In this document: piece by piece, positions 1 to 9,107 of the stretch | Layout of the letters: the number at the start of each line of letters is the position of its first letter | Numbering within the stretch: position 1 is the first letter of the stretch | Assembly (NCBI RefSeq): GCF_030209435.1 | Contig: NZ_JARVRX010000014.1 | Location: 1 to 64,000 of the forward strand | Direction of reading: 5' to 3' | Source: Mycolicibacterium sp. lyk4-40-TYG-92 | Lineage (GTDB): Bacteria; Actinomycetota; Actinomycetes; Mycobacteriales; Mycobacteriaceae | Length of the DNA: 64,000 bases | Position numbers and translations under genes: made by a program | Notes under the pieces: generated by a model | What the model saw: only the letters and a program-made list of their open reading frames with translations | What the model was told of the DNA's origin: nothing | Database searches by the model: none

Positions 1-45
1 GAACTGTCACCGATGTCCTGATGCAGAACTGTCACCTATGTCCTG
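1..45. repeat. Two tandem copies of a 20-bp sequence, possible insertion-sequence end
   Basis: GAACTGTCACCGATGTCCTG (1-20) is repeated with one change at 26-45, a 25-bp period. Repeats of this kind, around a TGTCACC-ATGTCCTG core, resemble termini of IS481-type elements in actinobacteria; that comparison is from memory. No transposase lies inside the window, so an element, if present, would be to the left of base 1. Confidence 0.4.
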
Positions 46-256
46 CGACATGACAAAATCATCAGGATCGTGACGCTAGTTACCTCGTGTGACCAGCGCG
101 AACAAAGTGACCAGAGTTTTTTGGCGCGCGACCGCTCAGGACAAGACCAACCTGATCGACGGCCAGCACCCGGTCGGCGAAATGTTCGCAGTCGCGACAC
201 CGAGACTGCAGCCATTCACCAAACCGACCATCAGACGGGCTACGGTCCACAACTGC
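46..256. other. Non-coding stretch before the IclR gene
   Basis: The first 307 bases hold no gene I can support. The short open frames here overlap one another, have no ribosome binding site and resemble no family. Only the repeat at 1-45 and the motif at 257-271 stand out. Confidence 0.5.
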
Positions 257-271
257 GACAACTATTCGTCA
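257..271. promoter_or_regulatory. Site shared with the 1337-1351 copy, probable IclR operator
   Basis: GACAACTATTCGTCA recurs with one mismatch (GACAATTATTCGTCA) at 1337-1351, just before the next gene. The core is an imperfect dyad with GAC and GTC ends. It lies 36 bp before the ATG of the IclR-type regulator, so autoregulation and control of the downstream secreted-protein/P450 operon is the natural reading. This is inference from repetition and position. Confidence 0.5.
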
Positions 272-307
272 TAAGATGCTGGCGTCACCAGATCGGCAGG
301 AGCATCG

Positions 308-1204
308 ATGTCACGCGGCACTCCGCTGGAAGACAACGCACGGACGGGCTCACCGCCCACCGACCGCGTCGTCAGCATCATCGAACTCCTGGCGCAGCAG
401 TCCGAGCCCAGTTCCGTGGCCTCGATCGCGTCTCGCCTGGAACTCAACCGCGCGACGGTGACCTCGATCCTGCTGGCCCTGGAGCGTGCCGGTTGGGTTG
501 TGCGCCTTGCTGACCGGAGTTACACGCTCGGGCCGGGCATGCTCGGCGTCGCCGAAGCCGTGCGCAACGCCCTACCCCTGCCGGACAACCACACCGAGGT
601 CCTGCACGACCTGGCACATGCCACCAAGTGCGGTGTGTCGCTGGCGATGGTCGGCGCCACCGAGATGACGTTCGTGAGCGTGGTGCGCGGCGTCGGCCAC
701 ATCCCGGGCGGCGTCGGTGTCGGCGTCCGCCTGCCGCTGACGCCGCCCGCCGGCGCATCGGTGATCGCGCGCCGCGACGCAGCCAGTCGACAACAGTGGC
801 TGGCCGGCGCACCGCACGAGCTGCGCCCCGCGTTCAGCAACCTGCTCGATCAGCTCGGCAACGATGGTGTCGCAATATTCGATTTCGGCGACTCCAACCC
901 CGAGGTGCTGGGCGTGCTGGGCGACGTCGCCGAGCTGCTCTCCGAGCACCCCCGACGCAGTGCGCTCCGGCAGCGAGTTTTCGAGACCCTGGTCAGCCTC
1001 GGCGGAAAGCCCTACAGCACGGTCCAGCTCGAATCACCCGAGCCACTCCCGGTGAGCTACCTCAGTACCGCCGTGGACAACGCCGCCGGCCATCCCGCCT
1101 ACGAGATTCAGCTGGGGCCGCTGAATCCGTCGCTCAGCGCTGCCGATCGCGCGCGCTACATCCACGAATTGCGCTCGGCCGCAGCAAAGCTCGGTCAGCA
1201 CTAG
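308..1204 (+). CDS. IclR-family transcriptional regulator
   Basis: A 298-residue DNA-binding regulator. The N-terminal winged helix-turn-helix covers roughly residues 20-75, with a run of the type SIASRLELNRATVTSILLAL followed by a wing ending in YTLGPGML, the usual IclR layout. The rest is the GAF-like effector domain (GATEMTFVSVVRG, then a small-residue PPAGAS loop). The ATG is preceded by GGCAGGAGC at a normal distance. The downstream gene starts 161 bp later in the same direction, and both upstream regions carry the GACAA-TATTCGTCA site. It probably controls the secreted protein, P450 and ferredoxin genes; the effector is unknown. Confidence 0.85.
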   Translation: MSRGTPLEDNARTGSPPTDRVVSIIELLAQQSEPSSVASIASRLELNRATVTSILLALERAGWVVRLADRSYTLGPGMLGVAEAVRNALPLPDNHTEVLHDLAHATKCGVSLAMVGATEMTFVSVVRGVGHIPGGVGVGVRLPLTPPAGASVIARRDAASRQQWLAGAPHELRPAFSNLLDQLGNDGVAIFDFGDSNPEVLGVLGDVAELLSEHPRRSALRQRVFETLVSLGGKPYSTVQLESPEPLPVSYLSTAVDNAAGHPAYEIQLGPLNPSLSAADRARYIHELRSAAAKLGQH

Positions 1205-1336
1205 CCATCGCCACGTGCGCAACCCGTCGGCTGTCCGGCGGGCAATTGCGCGACCCACTCACCGGGAATCAATGCTTGCGCCGCCGCCGCCGGGATGCTT
1301 ACCATCTGCGCGTTGCCAATTATTTGACAGTCAACT

Positions 1337-1351
1337 GACAATTATTCGTCA
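1337..1351. promoter_or_regulatory. Second copy of the IclR-associated site
   Basis: GACAATTATTCGTCA ends 14 bp before the ATG at 1366 and overlaps the AT-rich stretch 1318-1346, the most promoter-like DNA in this region. It matches 257-271 at 14 of 15 positions. Bound protein here would block expression of the operon beginning at 1366. Confidence 0.5.
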
Positions 1352-1365
1352 CATTGGGAGTGTAG

Positions 1366-3852
1366 ATGGACACAGCAACGACGCTGCATCGCATTGGAAG
1401 CCCGGCCGGATCGGGTCATGCCCGGTTCATCGGCCGCGTGGGCGCATTGGCCGTCGCCCTCGGCATCGGAGTCGCCGTCGCGAGCAGTCCCGCCGTCTGC
1501 CTGGCCGACACCGGCACCAGCGCCTCGACGTCGTCTGCCGACAACGCGCCGGCCACCAAGCCGAAGCGCGAGAAGCCCACGAAGAAGGTGAAAGCACCCA
1601 ATCGGCAGAAGGATTCGTCAACCAAGGGCGATCAGGCCACCGCCACGACGACACCGGACAAGTCGGCGACGGAAGGCGCGCCGAAGCCCAGCGACAGCAA
1701 TACACCTTCGACGGCCACTCCCGATGAAAAGCCCACCGCAACACAGCCACTGCCGGGGAAGGCATTCGAGTCCCGCACCGCCACGCCCAAGACGCCACGC
1801 CAGGACCGCCGTCACAGCCCGACGACCAAGCCGGTCGCGACAGTCGCCCAACCGGCCACCACCAAGCCGACCGCGAAAGCCACGCAGAAGCCCGCGTCGA
1901 CGGCGACCGTGACGGCACCGAATCCGACTGGTGCCCAGACCTCCTCAGTCGCATCCGGCGCCACCACGGTGTCGTCGGCCCTGACCTCGGCGGCGACGAA
2001 GATCAATTCGATCACGGCCACAACTCAACCCGTCTCGACTGCCGCCACTGGCGGCAACTTCGTCACTCACGTGGTGTCCAGCCTGCTCGGCGCCATCGGG
2101 CTCGTCCCGCACGCCGGCACCAGCCCCACCGCCCCACCGCAGGCGCCGGTGCTGTGGACGCTGTTCAGCTGGATTCGCCGCGAGATCGGCAACACCTTCT
2201 TCAATGCCGCGCCAAAGCTCGCCTACAAGCAGACTGAGACCAGCCAGACGTTCGGCGGCGTCATCACAGGAGACCTCAAGGCCACCGACGCCAACGGCGA
2301 CAAGCTCACCTACACCGTCGACAAGGGTCCGGCCAAGGGCGCCGTGACGGTCCGCCCGGACGGGACGTTCGCGTATACACCAAGTGACGCACTGGCATTC
2401 ACCGGCGGCACGGACACGTTCACGGTCACCGTCGACGACCGGCCGGGCAATCCCTTCCACATCAACCTGCTGAAGTTGTTCCAGCCGAACGCCGGTGCCA
2501 CGACCACCGAGACGGTCACCGTGACGGTGAAGCCCACCAGCCCGCTCGGCACCGCCGACCAGATCGCGCTGGAACAGAAGGCCCAGGAGATCGTCAACAC
2601 CCCGCAGGTACAGGCTGCCATCCAGGCGCTCAAGGCCGCCTGGCTGGCGCATGCCCAGCAGCAGTTCGGCCTGGTTGGCGGCGTCGACGCCGAGAATCTC
2701 GCGCTGCTCGACCAGGCGGCGCGGGAGCAGGCGCTCAATGCCGCGATGACGGTGGTCAACAACGACCCCGACAACCCGCTGGTGATGGCCGTCGATATGC
2801 GCGCCCACAGTTGGTATGGCACCGATACCGCCGGCGGCCGGTTCATCTACGACAACCCCGACACCATCTACCGCACCATCCCGGTGCGCAGCGACTCGAC
2901 ATACGTGATCACTGGCAAGTATCTGGGCGGCATCCCCGTCGACGGAAACTTCGGCGTGTACGCCGACATCAGCGATGCCAAACCGATCGGAAATCTGTCG
3001 GCGCAGAACCTTGTGGTCAACGCCGATGGCACGTTCACCATCACAGCGGACGGAAATCCGACCGCGCCGGGCCAGACGAACCACATCTACCTGCCGCCGG
3101 ATGCCCAGCAGATTTTCGTCCGCTACACGATGGCGGACTGGAACACCGAATCCGCGCCGAGTCTCACTGTCACCCGGACGAGCGGCCCGGCGGGATCGCG
3201 CGCGGAGACCTTCGACGAAATGGTCGCCCACACCGCCGACATCCTGGCCAATTTCGGCACCAGCGCCCACAACACGGCACTGGACATCGTCACCGTCAAT
3301 CTGCAGACCGGTCAGCTCAAGCCGCCCAACACGCTGACCCAGCCGTTCAACTTCCCCGGCACCCTGGTGTCGCAAAAGCAGAGTCTCGGCTACTTCCAAC
3401 TGGCCGACAATCAGGCCCTGGTCATCACCATCAATCCGGGCAACGCCGGGTATTTCGTGGTGCCGGTGACCAACGACTGGGAACTGTCGCCCGGCGACGG
3501 CACCGAGCAGACGAGCCTCAACAACGCGCAGTCCATCGCCAACGCGGACGGCACCTACACGCTCGTCATCTCGCCCGACGACCCCGGCGTGGCCAACTGG
3601 GTCTCCACGGGCGGCCTCAACCAGGGCACCCTCTACATCCGGTTCCAGGACCTCGACGCCACCTCATCGGCGGTGCCGATGATCGTCTCGCAGCAGGTCG
3701 TCACCCTCGATCAGCTCGGCACCGTGCTGCCGGACGGCACCAAATACCTCACCGACGCGCAGCGACAGGCCCAACTGGCGGCCCGCGTGGACGGCTACAA
3801 CGACCGCTTCGGCCCCTACCCTCAGATCACCACAGGAGCACACTCCGTATGA
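1366..3852 (+). CDS. Large secreted protein with Pro/Thr/Lys-rich stalk, VCBS/cadherin-like domain and DUF1214-like C-terminus
   Basis: An 828-residue exported protein. Residues 1-48 form a signal peptide (Arg-containing start, GALAVALGIGVAVAS core, cleavage near CLADT). Residues 50-230 are a low-complexity Thr/Pro/Lys/Ala stalk. Around residues 285-380 there is a VCBS/cadherin-like beta domain (TDANGDKLTYTV, PDGTFAYTP, DTFTVTVDD). The C-terminal half resembles mycobacterial DUF1254/DUF1214 proteins, with NADGTYTLVIS followed by NWVSTGGLNQGTLYIRFQ. A GGGAG ribosome site precedes the ATG. The stop overlaps the P450 start (ATGA at 3849-3852), so the two are translationally coupled. The function is unknown; cell-wall or surface location is inferred. 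Confidence 0.75.
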   Translation: MDTATTLHRIGSPAGSGHARFIGRVGALAVALGIGVAVASSPAVCLADTGTSASTSSADNAPATKPKREKPTKKVKAPNRQKDSSTKGDQATATTTPDKSATEGAPKPSDSNTPSTATPDEKPTATQPLPGKAFESRTATPKTPRQDRRHSPTTKPVATVAQPATTKPTAKATQKPASTATVTAPNPTGAQTSSVASGATTVSSALTSAATKINSITATTQPVSTAATGGNFVTHVVSSLLGAIGLVPHAGTSPTAPPQAPVLWTLFSWIRREIGNTFFNAAPKLAYKQTETSQTFGGVITGDLKATDANGDKLTYTVDKGPAKGAVTVRPDGTFAYTPSDALAFTGGTDTFTVTVDDRPGNPFHINLLKLFQPNAGATTTETVTVTVKPTSPLGTADQIALEQKAQEIVNTPQVQAAIQALKAAWLAHAQQQFGLVGGVDAENLALLDQAAREQALNAAMTVVNNDPDNPLVMAVDMRAHSWYGTDTAGGRFIYDNPDTIYRTIPVRSDSTYVITGKYLGGIPVDGNFGVYADISDAKPIGNLSAQNLVVNADGTFTITADGNPTAPGQTNHIYLPPDAQQIFVRYTMADWNTESAPSLTVTRTSGPAGSRAETFDEMVAHTADILANFGTSAHNTALDIVTVNLQTGQLKPPNTLTQPFNFPGTLVSQKQSLGYFQLADNQALVITINPGNAGYFVVPVTNDWELSPGDGTEQTSLNNAQSIANADGTYTLVISPDDPGVANWVSTGGLNQGTLYIRFQDLDATSSAVPMIVSQQVVTLDQLGTVLPDGTKYLTDAQRQAQLAARVDGYNDRFGPYPQITTGAHSV

Positions 3853-5060
3853 CCGCCACCGCCGTCACCTTCACTCCCGGTTCCGCCGCCACGTGGCGCG
3901 GCCCCTGGGCCATGTATGCCGCACTGCGCGAGCATGATCCGGTTCACCACGTCATCCCCGAGCATGCCCCCGACAAGGACTACTGGGTGCTGTCGCGCTA
4001 TGCCGACATCTCGGCGGCGGCGAAGGACCACGGCACCTTCTCGTCGGCCGACGGTCTCACCTTCAACTATGACGACATGGAAGCCGTTGGCATCAAGGAC
4101 AATCCGCCGATGGTGATGCAGGACCCGCCGGTCCACACCACCTTCCGGCGCCTGGTGGCCAAGGGATTCACCCCGCGGCAGGTCACCGCGGTGGAACCCA
4201 AGGTGCGCGAGTTCGTCATCGACCGCATCGAGAAGTTGCGCGCCAAAGGCACCGGCGACATCATCACCGAATTCCTCAAACCACTGCCGAGCATGGTGGT
4301 GGCGCACTATCTCGGTGTCCCGGAGCAGGATTGGGACCGCTTCGACGCGTGGACCGACGCCATCGTGGCCGCCAACGCCACCGGTCACCAGGCGAGCGCG
4401 GGACCAGCGGTTGCCGAAATCTTCGGCTACTTCAACGAATTGATCGCCTACCGCCAGAAGAATCCCGGGGACGACACCGTCTCCCATCTGGTGGAAGCGG
4501 GCTTCGGCGCGGACGGCGACATGTCCGGCATCCTGTCCATCCTGGGCTTCGCCTTCACCATGATCACCGGCGGCAACGACACCACGACCGGAATGCTCGG
4601 CGGTGCAGTGCAATTGCTCAGCGCCCGCCGTGACCAACGGCAGCTCCTCATCGACGATCCGGCGCTGATCCCGGATGCGGTCGAAGAACTGTTGCGGCTC
4701 ACCTCGCCGGTGCAGGGCCTGGCCCGCATGACGACCCGCGACGTCGAGATCGAGGGCACCACCATTCCGGCCGGCCGCAAGACCTTCCTGTTGTACGGCT
4801 CGGGCAACCGCGACCACCGGCAGTTCGGCCCTGACGCCGAGGAATTGAATGTGCTGCGCCGCCCCGCTCAGATCCTCACGTTCAGCCACGGCAACCACCA
4901 CTGTCTCGGCGCCGCGGCGGCTCGGATGCAGGCCCGCATCGCGCTCGAGGAACTGCTGACCCGGTGCCCGGATTTCGACGTCGACGCCGACGCGGTCGAG
5001 TACGCCGAAGGCAGCTATGTGCGCCGACCGACGCACCTTCCGTTCACGGCGCAGCCATGA
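3849..5060 (+). CDS. cyp130: Cytochrome P450, CYP130 type
   Basis: A 403-residue soluble P450 monooxygenase. The I-helix motif is TGGNDTTT with Asp near residue 244, the K-helix ExxR is EELLR, and the haem loop is FSHGNHHCLG with the Cys ligand near residue 352. The text closely follows M. tuberculosis CYP130 (Rv1256c), including PPMVMQDPPVHT, PLPSMVVAHYLGVPE, LTSPVQGLAR and GSYVRRP, so I assign that family with good confidence. The ATG at 3849 is fixed by overlap with the upstream stop; its own stop overlaps the ferredoxin start. The physiological substrate is not known. Electron supply by the adjacent ferredoxin is the obvious arrangement. Confidence 0.88.
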   Translation: MTATAVTFTPGSAATWRGPWAMYAALREHDPVHHVIPEHAPDKDYWVLSRYADISAAAKDHGTFSSADGLTFNYDDMEAVGIKDNPPMVMQDPPVHTTFRRLVAKGFTPRQVTAVEPKVREFVIDRIEKLRAKGTGDIITEFLKPLPSMVVAHYLGVPEQDWDRFDAWTDAIVAANATGHQASAGPAVAEIFGYFNELIAYRQKNPGDDTVSHLVEAGFGADGDMSGILSILGFAFTMITGGNDTTTGMLGGAVQLLSARRDQRQLLIDDPALIPDAVEELLRLTSPVQGLARMTTRDVEIEGTTIPAGRKTFLLYGSGNRDHRQFGPDAEELNVLRRPAQILTFSHGNHHCLGAAAARMQARIALEELLTRCPDFDVDADAVEYAEGSYVRRPTHLPFTAQP

Positions 5061-5248
5061 GCCGGGTGGAGGTCGATCACGAGATTTGCATCGGCATGGG
5101 CATGTGCGAGGGCATCAGCGCGGCGTTCCGCGTCGGCGACAACGGCACGGTCGACATCGGTGACACCACCGATGTCGACCCGCTGGTACTGCGGCGGGCC
5201 GTGGCGTCTTGTCCGACGGCTGCGTTGCGCATGGCCGACGACATGTAA
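5057..5248 (+). CDS. 3Fe-4S ferredoxin partner of the P450
   Basis: A 63-residue ferredoxin that starts inside the P450 stop codon (ATGA overlap at 5057-5060). Cysteines at residues 11, 17 and 52 (CIGMGMC and SCPTAA) give the three-ligand CxxxxxC...CP pattern of a 3Fe-4S cluster, as in other P450-linked mycobacterial ferredoxins. It should pass electrons from a ferredoxin reductase encoded elsewhere to the P450. The length and coupling leave little doubt about its role. Confidence 0.85.
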   Translation: MSRVEVDHEICIGMGMCEGISAAFRVGDNGTVDIGDTTDVDPLVLRRAVASCPTAALRMADDM

Positions 5249-5328
5249 CGCGGCGCCACAACCGGCCCTCCGGCGGCAACCAACCGGCATGACGCACGTC
5301 ACCCCGGCATGGTTCGATCTAAGGCGCC

Positions 5329-6945
5329 ATGACTATCGCGAGCCCTTTCCCCGAGGTCCAGATCCCGACGACGGCCGTCTACGAGTACATCTTCGGCGAT
5401 CTCACGTCGGATGCCGATCGCATCGCGATCACCGAGGTCGCGACCGGTGCCGAGTACACGTACCGCGAACTGACGAGCCGGATCGAGGCATTCGCCGGGG
5501 CGCTGGCCGCCCGCGGGCTGGGTGTCGGCGACGTGGTGGGCCTGCTGGCACCCAACAGCGCCGCGTTCGCCGTCGCCTTCCACGGCATTCTGCGGTCCGG
5601 CGCCACCGCCACGACGATCAACGCACTGTTCACGGCGAAGGACATCGCCAAGCAGTTGACCGACTCCCGTGCCGCGATGCTGATCACCGTCACGGCGCTG
5701 GCACCGCAGGCGCTGCAGGCCGCCGGCGAGGTCGGGCTGGCGGCCGATCGCGTCGTCGTGCTCGACGGGCCCGGCACGGCGGCCGACGGTCATCCGAATG
5801 CCGGTGACCTGCTCGACGCCGCGCTGCCCGCACCCGAGGTGAGCTTCGACCCGGCCACCCACCTGGCGGCCCTGCCCTACAGTTCGGGCACCACGGGAAA
5901 TCCCAAGGGCGTCATGCTCACCCACACGAACCTCGCGGCGAACGTCGCGCAGATTCGGCCCATCCAGGGCCTGGTCCCCGAGGACCGCGTGCTCGCGGTG
6001 TTGCCGTTCTTCCACATCTACGGCATGACGGTGCTGCTCAACTCCGTCCTGCACGCCCGGGCCCGGCTGGTCATCATGCCCAGCTTCGATCTGGCGCTGT
6101 TCCTCAAGACCATCCAGGACCACAAGTGCACGTTCGCGTTCATCGCACCGCCGGTCGCGGTGGCCCTGGCCAAGCACCCGATGGTCGACTCCTACCGGCT
6201 CGACTCCCTGAAGGGCCTGATGTCGGGTGCCGCGCCGCTCGATGACGACCTGGGCATGGCGGTCTCCGACCGGCTCGGCTGCCCCATCGTGCAGGGCTAC
6301 GGCATGAGTGAGCTGAGCCCGGTGAGCCACTGCATGCCGTTCGACGGCGGCCGTGAACTCGTCGGCGCCGTCGCGCCATTGAGCTCGTGCGGCTGGACAG
6401 TGCCCAATGCCGTCAGCAAGATCGTCGAGCCGGATACGGGAGCCGAGATCAGCCGGCCCGAGCACGGCCTCAGCGAGGTCGGCGAACTGTGTTTCCGCGG
6501 GCCCAACGTCATGGCCGGTTACCTCAACAACGACGCCGCCACCCGGGAGACCATCGACGCCGACGGCTTCCTGCACACGGGTGACCTGGCCCGCGTCGAC
6601 GCCAGCGGCTGCATCTACATCGTCGACCGGCTCAAGGAGCTCATCAAGTACAAGGGCTACCAGGTACCGCCGGCCGAGCTCGAGGCTGTGCTGCTGGCGC
6701 ACCCCGCTATCGCCGACACCGCAGTGGTCGGGGTCCGCGATCCCGAATCGGGCGAGGAAGTGCCGAAGGCGTTCGTGGTGCTGCAACCGGAGGCGGCGTT
6801 GACGGGCGACGAGATCATGGAATTCGTCGCCGGCCAGGTCGCGCCGTACAAGAAGGTCCGGCAGGTCGCATTCATCGAAGCGATCCCGAAGTCCGCGGCC
6901 GGCAAGATTCTGCGCCGCGAACTGCGCGACATCCGCGAGGTCTAG
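5329..6945 (+). CDS. AMP-forming acyl-CoA ligase, 4-coumarate-CoA-ligase-like (FadD group)
   Basis: A 538-residue adenylate-forming enzyme that activates a carboxylic acid to its AMP ester and then its CoA thioester. The P-loop-like motif YSSGTTGNPKG lies near residues 184-195, the QGYGMSE adenine motif near 323, the HTGD motif near 420, and the C-terminal lysine loop KSAAGKILRREL near 520. Overall it looks like plant 4CL-type bacterial enzymes rather than long-chain FadDs. It follows the ferredoxin by 80 bp in the same direction and may activate a product of the P450 or be independently expressed. Its stop shares CTAG with the convergent gene's stop. Confidence 0.85.
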   Translation: MTIASPFPEVQIPTTAVYEYIFGDLTSDADRIAITEVATGAEYTYRELTSRIEAFAGALAARGLGVGDVVGLLAPNSAAFAVAFHGILRSGATATTINALFTAKDIAKQLTDSRAAMLITVTALAPQALQAAGEVGLAADRVVVLDGPGTAADGHPNAGDLLDAALPAPEVSFDPATHLAALPYSSGTTGNPKGVMLTHTNLAANVAQIRPIQGLVPEDRVLAVLPFFHIYGMTVLLNSVLHARARLVIMPSFDLALFLKTIQDHKCTFAFIAPPVAVALAKHPMVDSYRLDSLKGLMSGAAPLDDDLGMAVSDRLGCPIVQGYGMSELSPVSHCMPFDGGRELVGAVAPLSSCGWTVPNAVSKIVEPDTGAEISRPEHGLSEVGELCFRGPNVMAGYLNNDAATRETIDADGFLHTGDLARVDASGCIYIVDRLKELIKYKGYQVPPAELEAVLLAHPAIADTAVVGVRDPESGEEVPKAFVVLQPEAALTGDEIMEFVAGQVAPYKKVRQVAFIEAIPKSAAGKILRRELRDIREV

Positions 6946-7625
6946 CCCGAGATCGTCTGGCCGAGGTCGCGCGCGGCCTTGGCCTGGCGATACCCGACCA
7001 CGAGTCCGACGAGTGGCATCAACACCAAGCCGGCCAGCCCGAAGAGGTCACCGCGCAGCTCGATCGGCTCGGCCGCGGCCCACACCGGGATCCCGGTGTG
7101 GTCGGCGGACAGCAGATCCGCGGCGCCGTCCTCGCTCGGCGCCGACGGTGCGTGCAGCTCGATGATGGGCGGCGCAGTGCCTGCGGCAGGAGACCACGTC
7201 CGGGCCGGTGCCGTGCCGGTGTGCTGCTCGGCGACGATCACGGGCTGCGGCGGGTTCGGCGGGCTGAAGGTCGGGACGGCGGCAGGGCTGTCGGACCCGC
7301 TGTTGGACTGGGCGCCGGACACGACGTTGTTGCCCCGCCCGCCGGCGTTGCCATTCGCCTTCGACGACGATTTCCCGGTCTTGGTCTGGCCGGCGACCGA
7401 CGCAATGCCGCGCGAACCCGAACCACCGTTGGCTGAGGTGCTGTTGCCGGAGTTGTTGTGTGAGGCGCCGCTCCGGCTCGGCCCCTTGGCCGAACTGCCG
7501 TTGCCACCATTGCCGTTGGACCCGCCAGGGTCGGCGACGGCCACGGCCGGCGAGGCCCCGGCCAGCACCACAAACGCGGACACCGAAAGGCCGGCCACCG
7601 TCAGCAGCGCGTCCTCACGGCGCAT
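6942..7625 (-). CDS. Gly/Ser/Asn-rich secreted or surface protein of unknown function
   Basis: A 227-residue protein with a signal peptide (residues 1-31, ending SPAVAVADP), a low-complexity region rich in Gly, Ser, Asn and Ala to about residue 110, a Pro-rich segment, and a C-terminal hydrophobic helix near residues 192-212 (LFGLAGLVLMPLVGLVVGY) followed by a basic tail. This suggests an exported protein anchored by its C-terminus. The stop codon overlaps that of the convergent CoA ligase (CTAG at 6942-6945). I recognise no family. Confidence 0.6.
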   Translation of the reverse strand: MRREDALLTVAGLSVSAFVVLAGASPAVAVADPGGSNGNGGNGSSAKGPSRSGASHNNSGNSTSANGGSGSRGIASVAGQTKTGKSSSKANGNAGGRGNNVVSGAQSNSGSDSPAAVPTFSPPNPPQPVIVAEQHTGTAPARTWSPAAGTAPPIIELHAPSAPSEDGAADLLSADHTGIPVWAAAEPIELRGDLFGLAGLVLMPLVGLVVGYRQAKAARDLGQTISG

Positions 7626-7741
7626 GTCTGTCCCCGATCAGTTCCGCTGAGTCGCAACCCCCTGCGCACTCCGGATTCTCATCATGGCATGTCACCACGC
7701 CCCGGTTGACGATTTCCGCCGTTTGCCGGACGGGTCGGAAC

Positions 7742-8752
7742 TCACGCGGCATCCGGGTCTTGCGCGATCCCGTCCGCGGCCTTGCGCAGCAGCGTCAGCG
7801 CGGTACGGGCCCACGTCTGCGTCGCGCCGGCAAGTCCGCAGGAGGGCGTCAGGCCGACGCGGTCGCGCAGCACGGCGCGGGGGAAGCCGAGCCGGTCGGT
7901 GACGCTCGCGGCCGTCGCGGCGACCTTCTCGACCGGCACCGGACGTTCCGGGGCAACGCCCGGCAGCACGCCGAGCATGATGGTCCGGCCCGCCTCCACC
8001 CACTCACCGATGCCGTCGAGGTCGGCCGCGGTCAGCGTCGCGGCATCGACCGATAGCGCGGTGAAAGCGGTGCGCGCCAAGGTTTTCCACGGCACGTCCG
8101 GCGCGCACACGTGAATGCTCGCCGGTCCCCCGGCGGTCGCGATGCACTGGTCGAGCAGGCTCGCGGCCAGCTGCGCGTCGATCGGCGCCACCGGCGACAT
8201 CCGGGTCACCCCGGCGAGCCGTCCGGCCAGGGCAGCGGGCAATGACGGTTCGTCGAACTGCACCACCACCTCGGCGTCGCAACGCCGCGCCACCTCGGCG
8301 CGATGATGCGCGACGCCCTCGGCGAGCGAACCCGTCAGGTCGCGCACTGCGCCCGCATCGGTGATGGCCCGGTGACCGCCGGGCAACTCAAGTTCGGCGG
8401 CCAGCGTCAGCGGACCCGGCACCTGCACCTTGATGGTCCTACCGGTGCCGCGCAGCCCGGCCTTCTCCCACGCCTCTTCGAGGGCGTCGACGTCCTCGTC
8501 GAGCAGACCCGTGGCGCGGCGCACGACGGTGCCGCGGCCGGGCGCGATGCGGTATCCGCGGGGGACGGTGTCGATGCCGATGTCGACGAGCAGCGCGCCC
8601 GCCCGTCCGATGATGTCGGCGCCGACGCCACGCGCCGGGAGCTCCACCAGATGCGGCAGGGCGGGCAGCTCACCGACCACGACTGCCGCCGCTTCCCGGG
8701 CGACCGTCCCCGGCCACGAGCCGATACCGGTTGCCTGAGCGAAAACAGTCAC
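7742..8752 (-). CDS. MetE-like (cobalamin-independent methionine synthase C-terminal domain) protein, Rv3015c type
   Basis: A 336-residue protein of the UROD/MetE-like TIM-barrel group. It opens TVFAQATGIGSWPG and keeps VQVPGPLTLAAELE, VVQFDEPSLPAAL, SIHVCAPDVPW and TPSCGLAG, as in M. tuberculosis Rv3015c, annotated as related to B12-independent methionine synthase. It lacks the N-terminal MetE half, so it is not a complete methionine synthase and its methyl donor is unknown. I chose the GTG at 8752 because an upstream start at 8797 would overlap the ArsR gene and the conserved text begins here. It lies 10 bp downstream of the ArsR stop. Confidence 0.75.
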   Translation of the reverse strand: MTVFAQATGIGSWPGTVAREAAAVVVGELPALPHLVELPARGVGADIIGRAGALLVDIGIDTVPRGYRIAPGRGTVVRRATGLLDEDVDALEEAWEKAGLRGTGRTIKVQVPGPLTLAAELELPGGHRAITDAGAVRDLTGSLAEGVAHHRAEVARRCDAEVVVQFDEPSLPAALAGRLAGVTRMSPVAPIDAQLAASLLDQCIATAGGPASIHVCAPDVPWKTLARTAFTALSVDAATLTAADLDGIGEWVEAGRTIMLGVLPGVAPERPVPVEKVAATAASVTDRLGFPRAVLRDRVGLTPSCGLAGATQTWARTALTLLRKAADGIAQDPDAA

Positions 8753-8762
8753 GCTGCCAACA

Positions 8763-9107
8763 CTATTCGATGGGCTCTGCGGGCTGGTCCTCCACATAGC
8801 TCCGCAGCCGGTCCAGGGCCCGGTCCCAGCGCTTCGACAGCGCGGTCAGGTACTCGCTGGCCTCGGCGAGCGGGTCCGGCTGGATCCGCCAGATGCGCTC
8901 ACGCCCGTGCCGGCTGCTGGTCACCAGTCCCACCGCCTCCAACAGCAGCAGATGTTTGGTGGCCGCTTGCCGGGTCACCGGGATCACCTGTGTCACTTGC
9001 GAAGTCGAGCAGGGACCCGTTTCGCACAGTCGCACCACGATGCGCAGCCGATTGGGGTCGCCGAGCGCGTCGAACAGTGGCGCCCGGGCCTCGACAGCCG
9101 TACTCAC
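8763..9107 (-). CDS. ArsR/SmtB-family winged-helix repressor
   Basis: A 114-residue ArsR-type repressor with the helix-turn-helix around residues 35-65 (STSQVTQVIPVTRQAATKHLLLLEAVGLV) and the wing SSRHGRERIWRIQ. The metal-binding ELCVC motif of true arsenic/zinc sensors is absent. It is of the type paired with SRPBCC (AHSA1) genes in actinobacteria. It overlaps the SRPBCC gene by 4 bp (GTGA) and is co-transcribed with it. The two GCAACC-N4-GGTTGC palindromes upstream of the pair are the likely operators. Confidence 0.82.
   Translation of the reverse strand: MSTAVEARAPLFDALGDPNRLRIVVRLCETGPCSTSQVTQVIPVTRQAATKHLLLLEAVGLVTSSRHGRERIWRIQPDPLAEASEYLTALSKRWDRALDRLRSYVEDQPAEPIE

Noticed and set aside
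1945..3399. 484-residue minus-strand open frame
   Set aside because: Antisense shadow of the secreted protein gene; Arg/Gly/Val-rich composition, no motifs.
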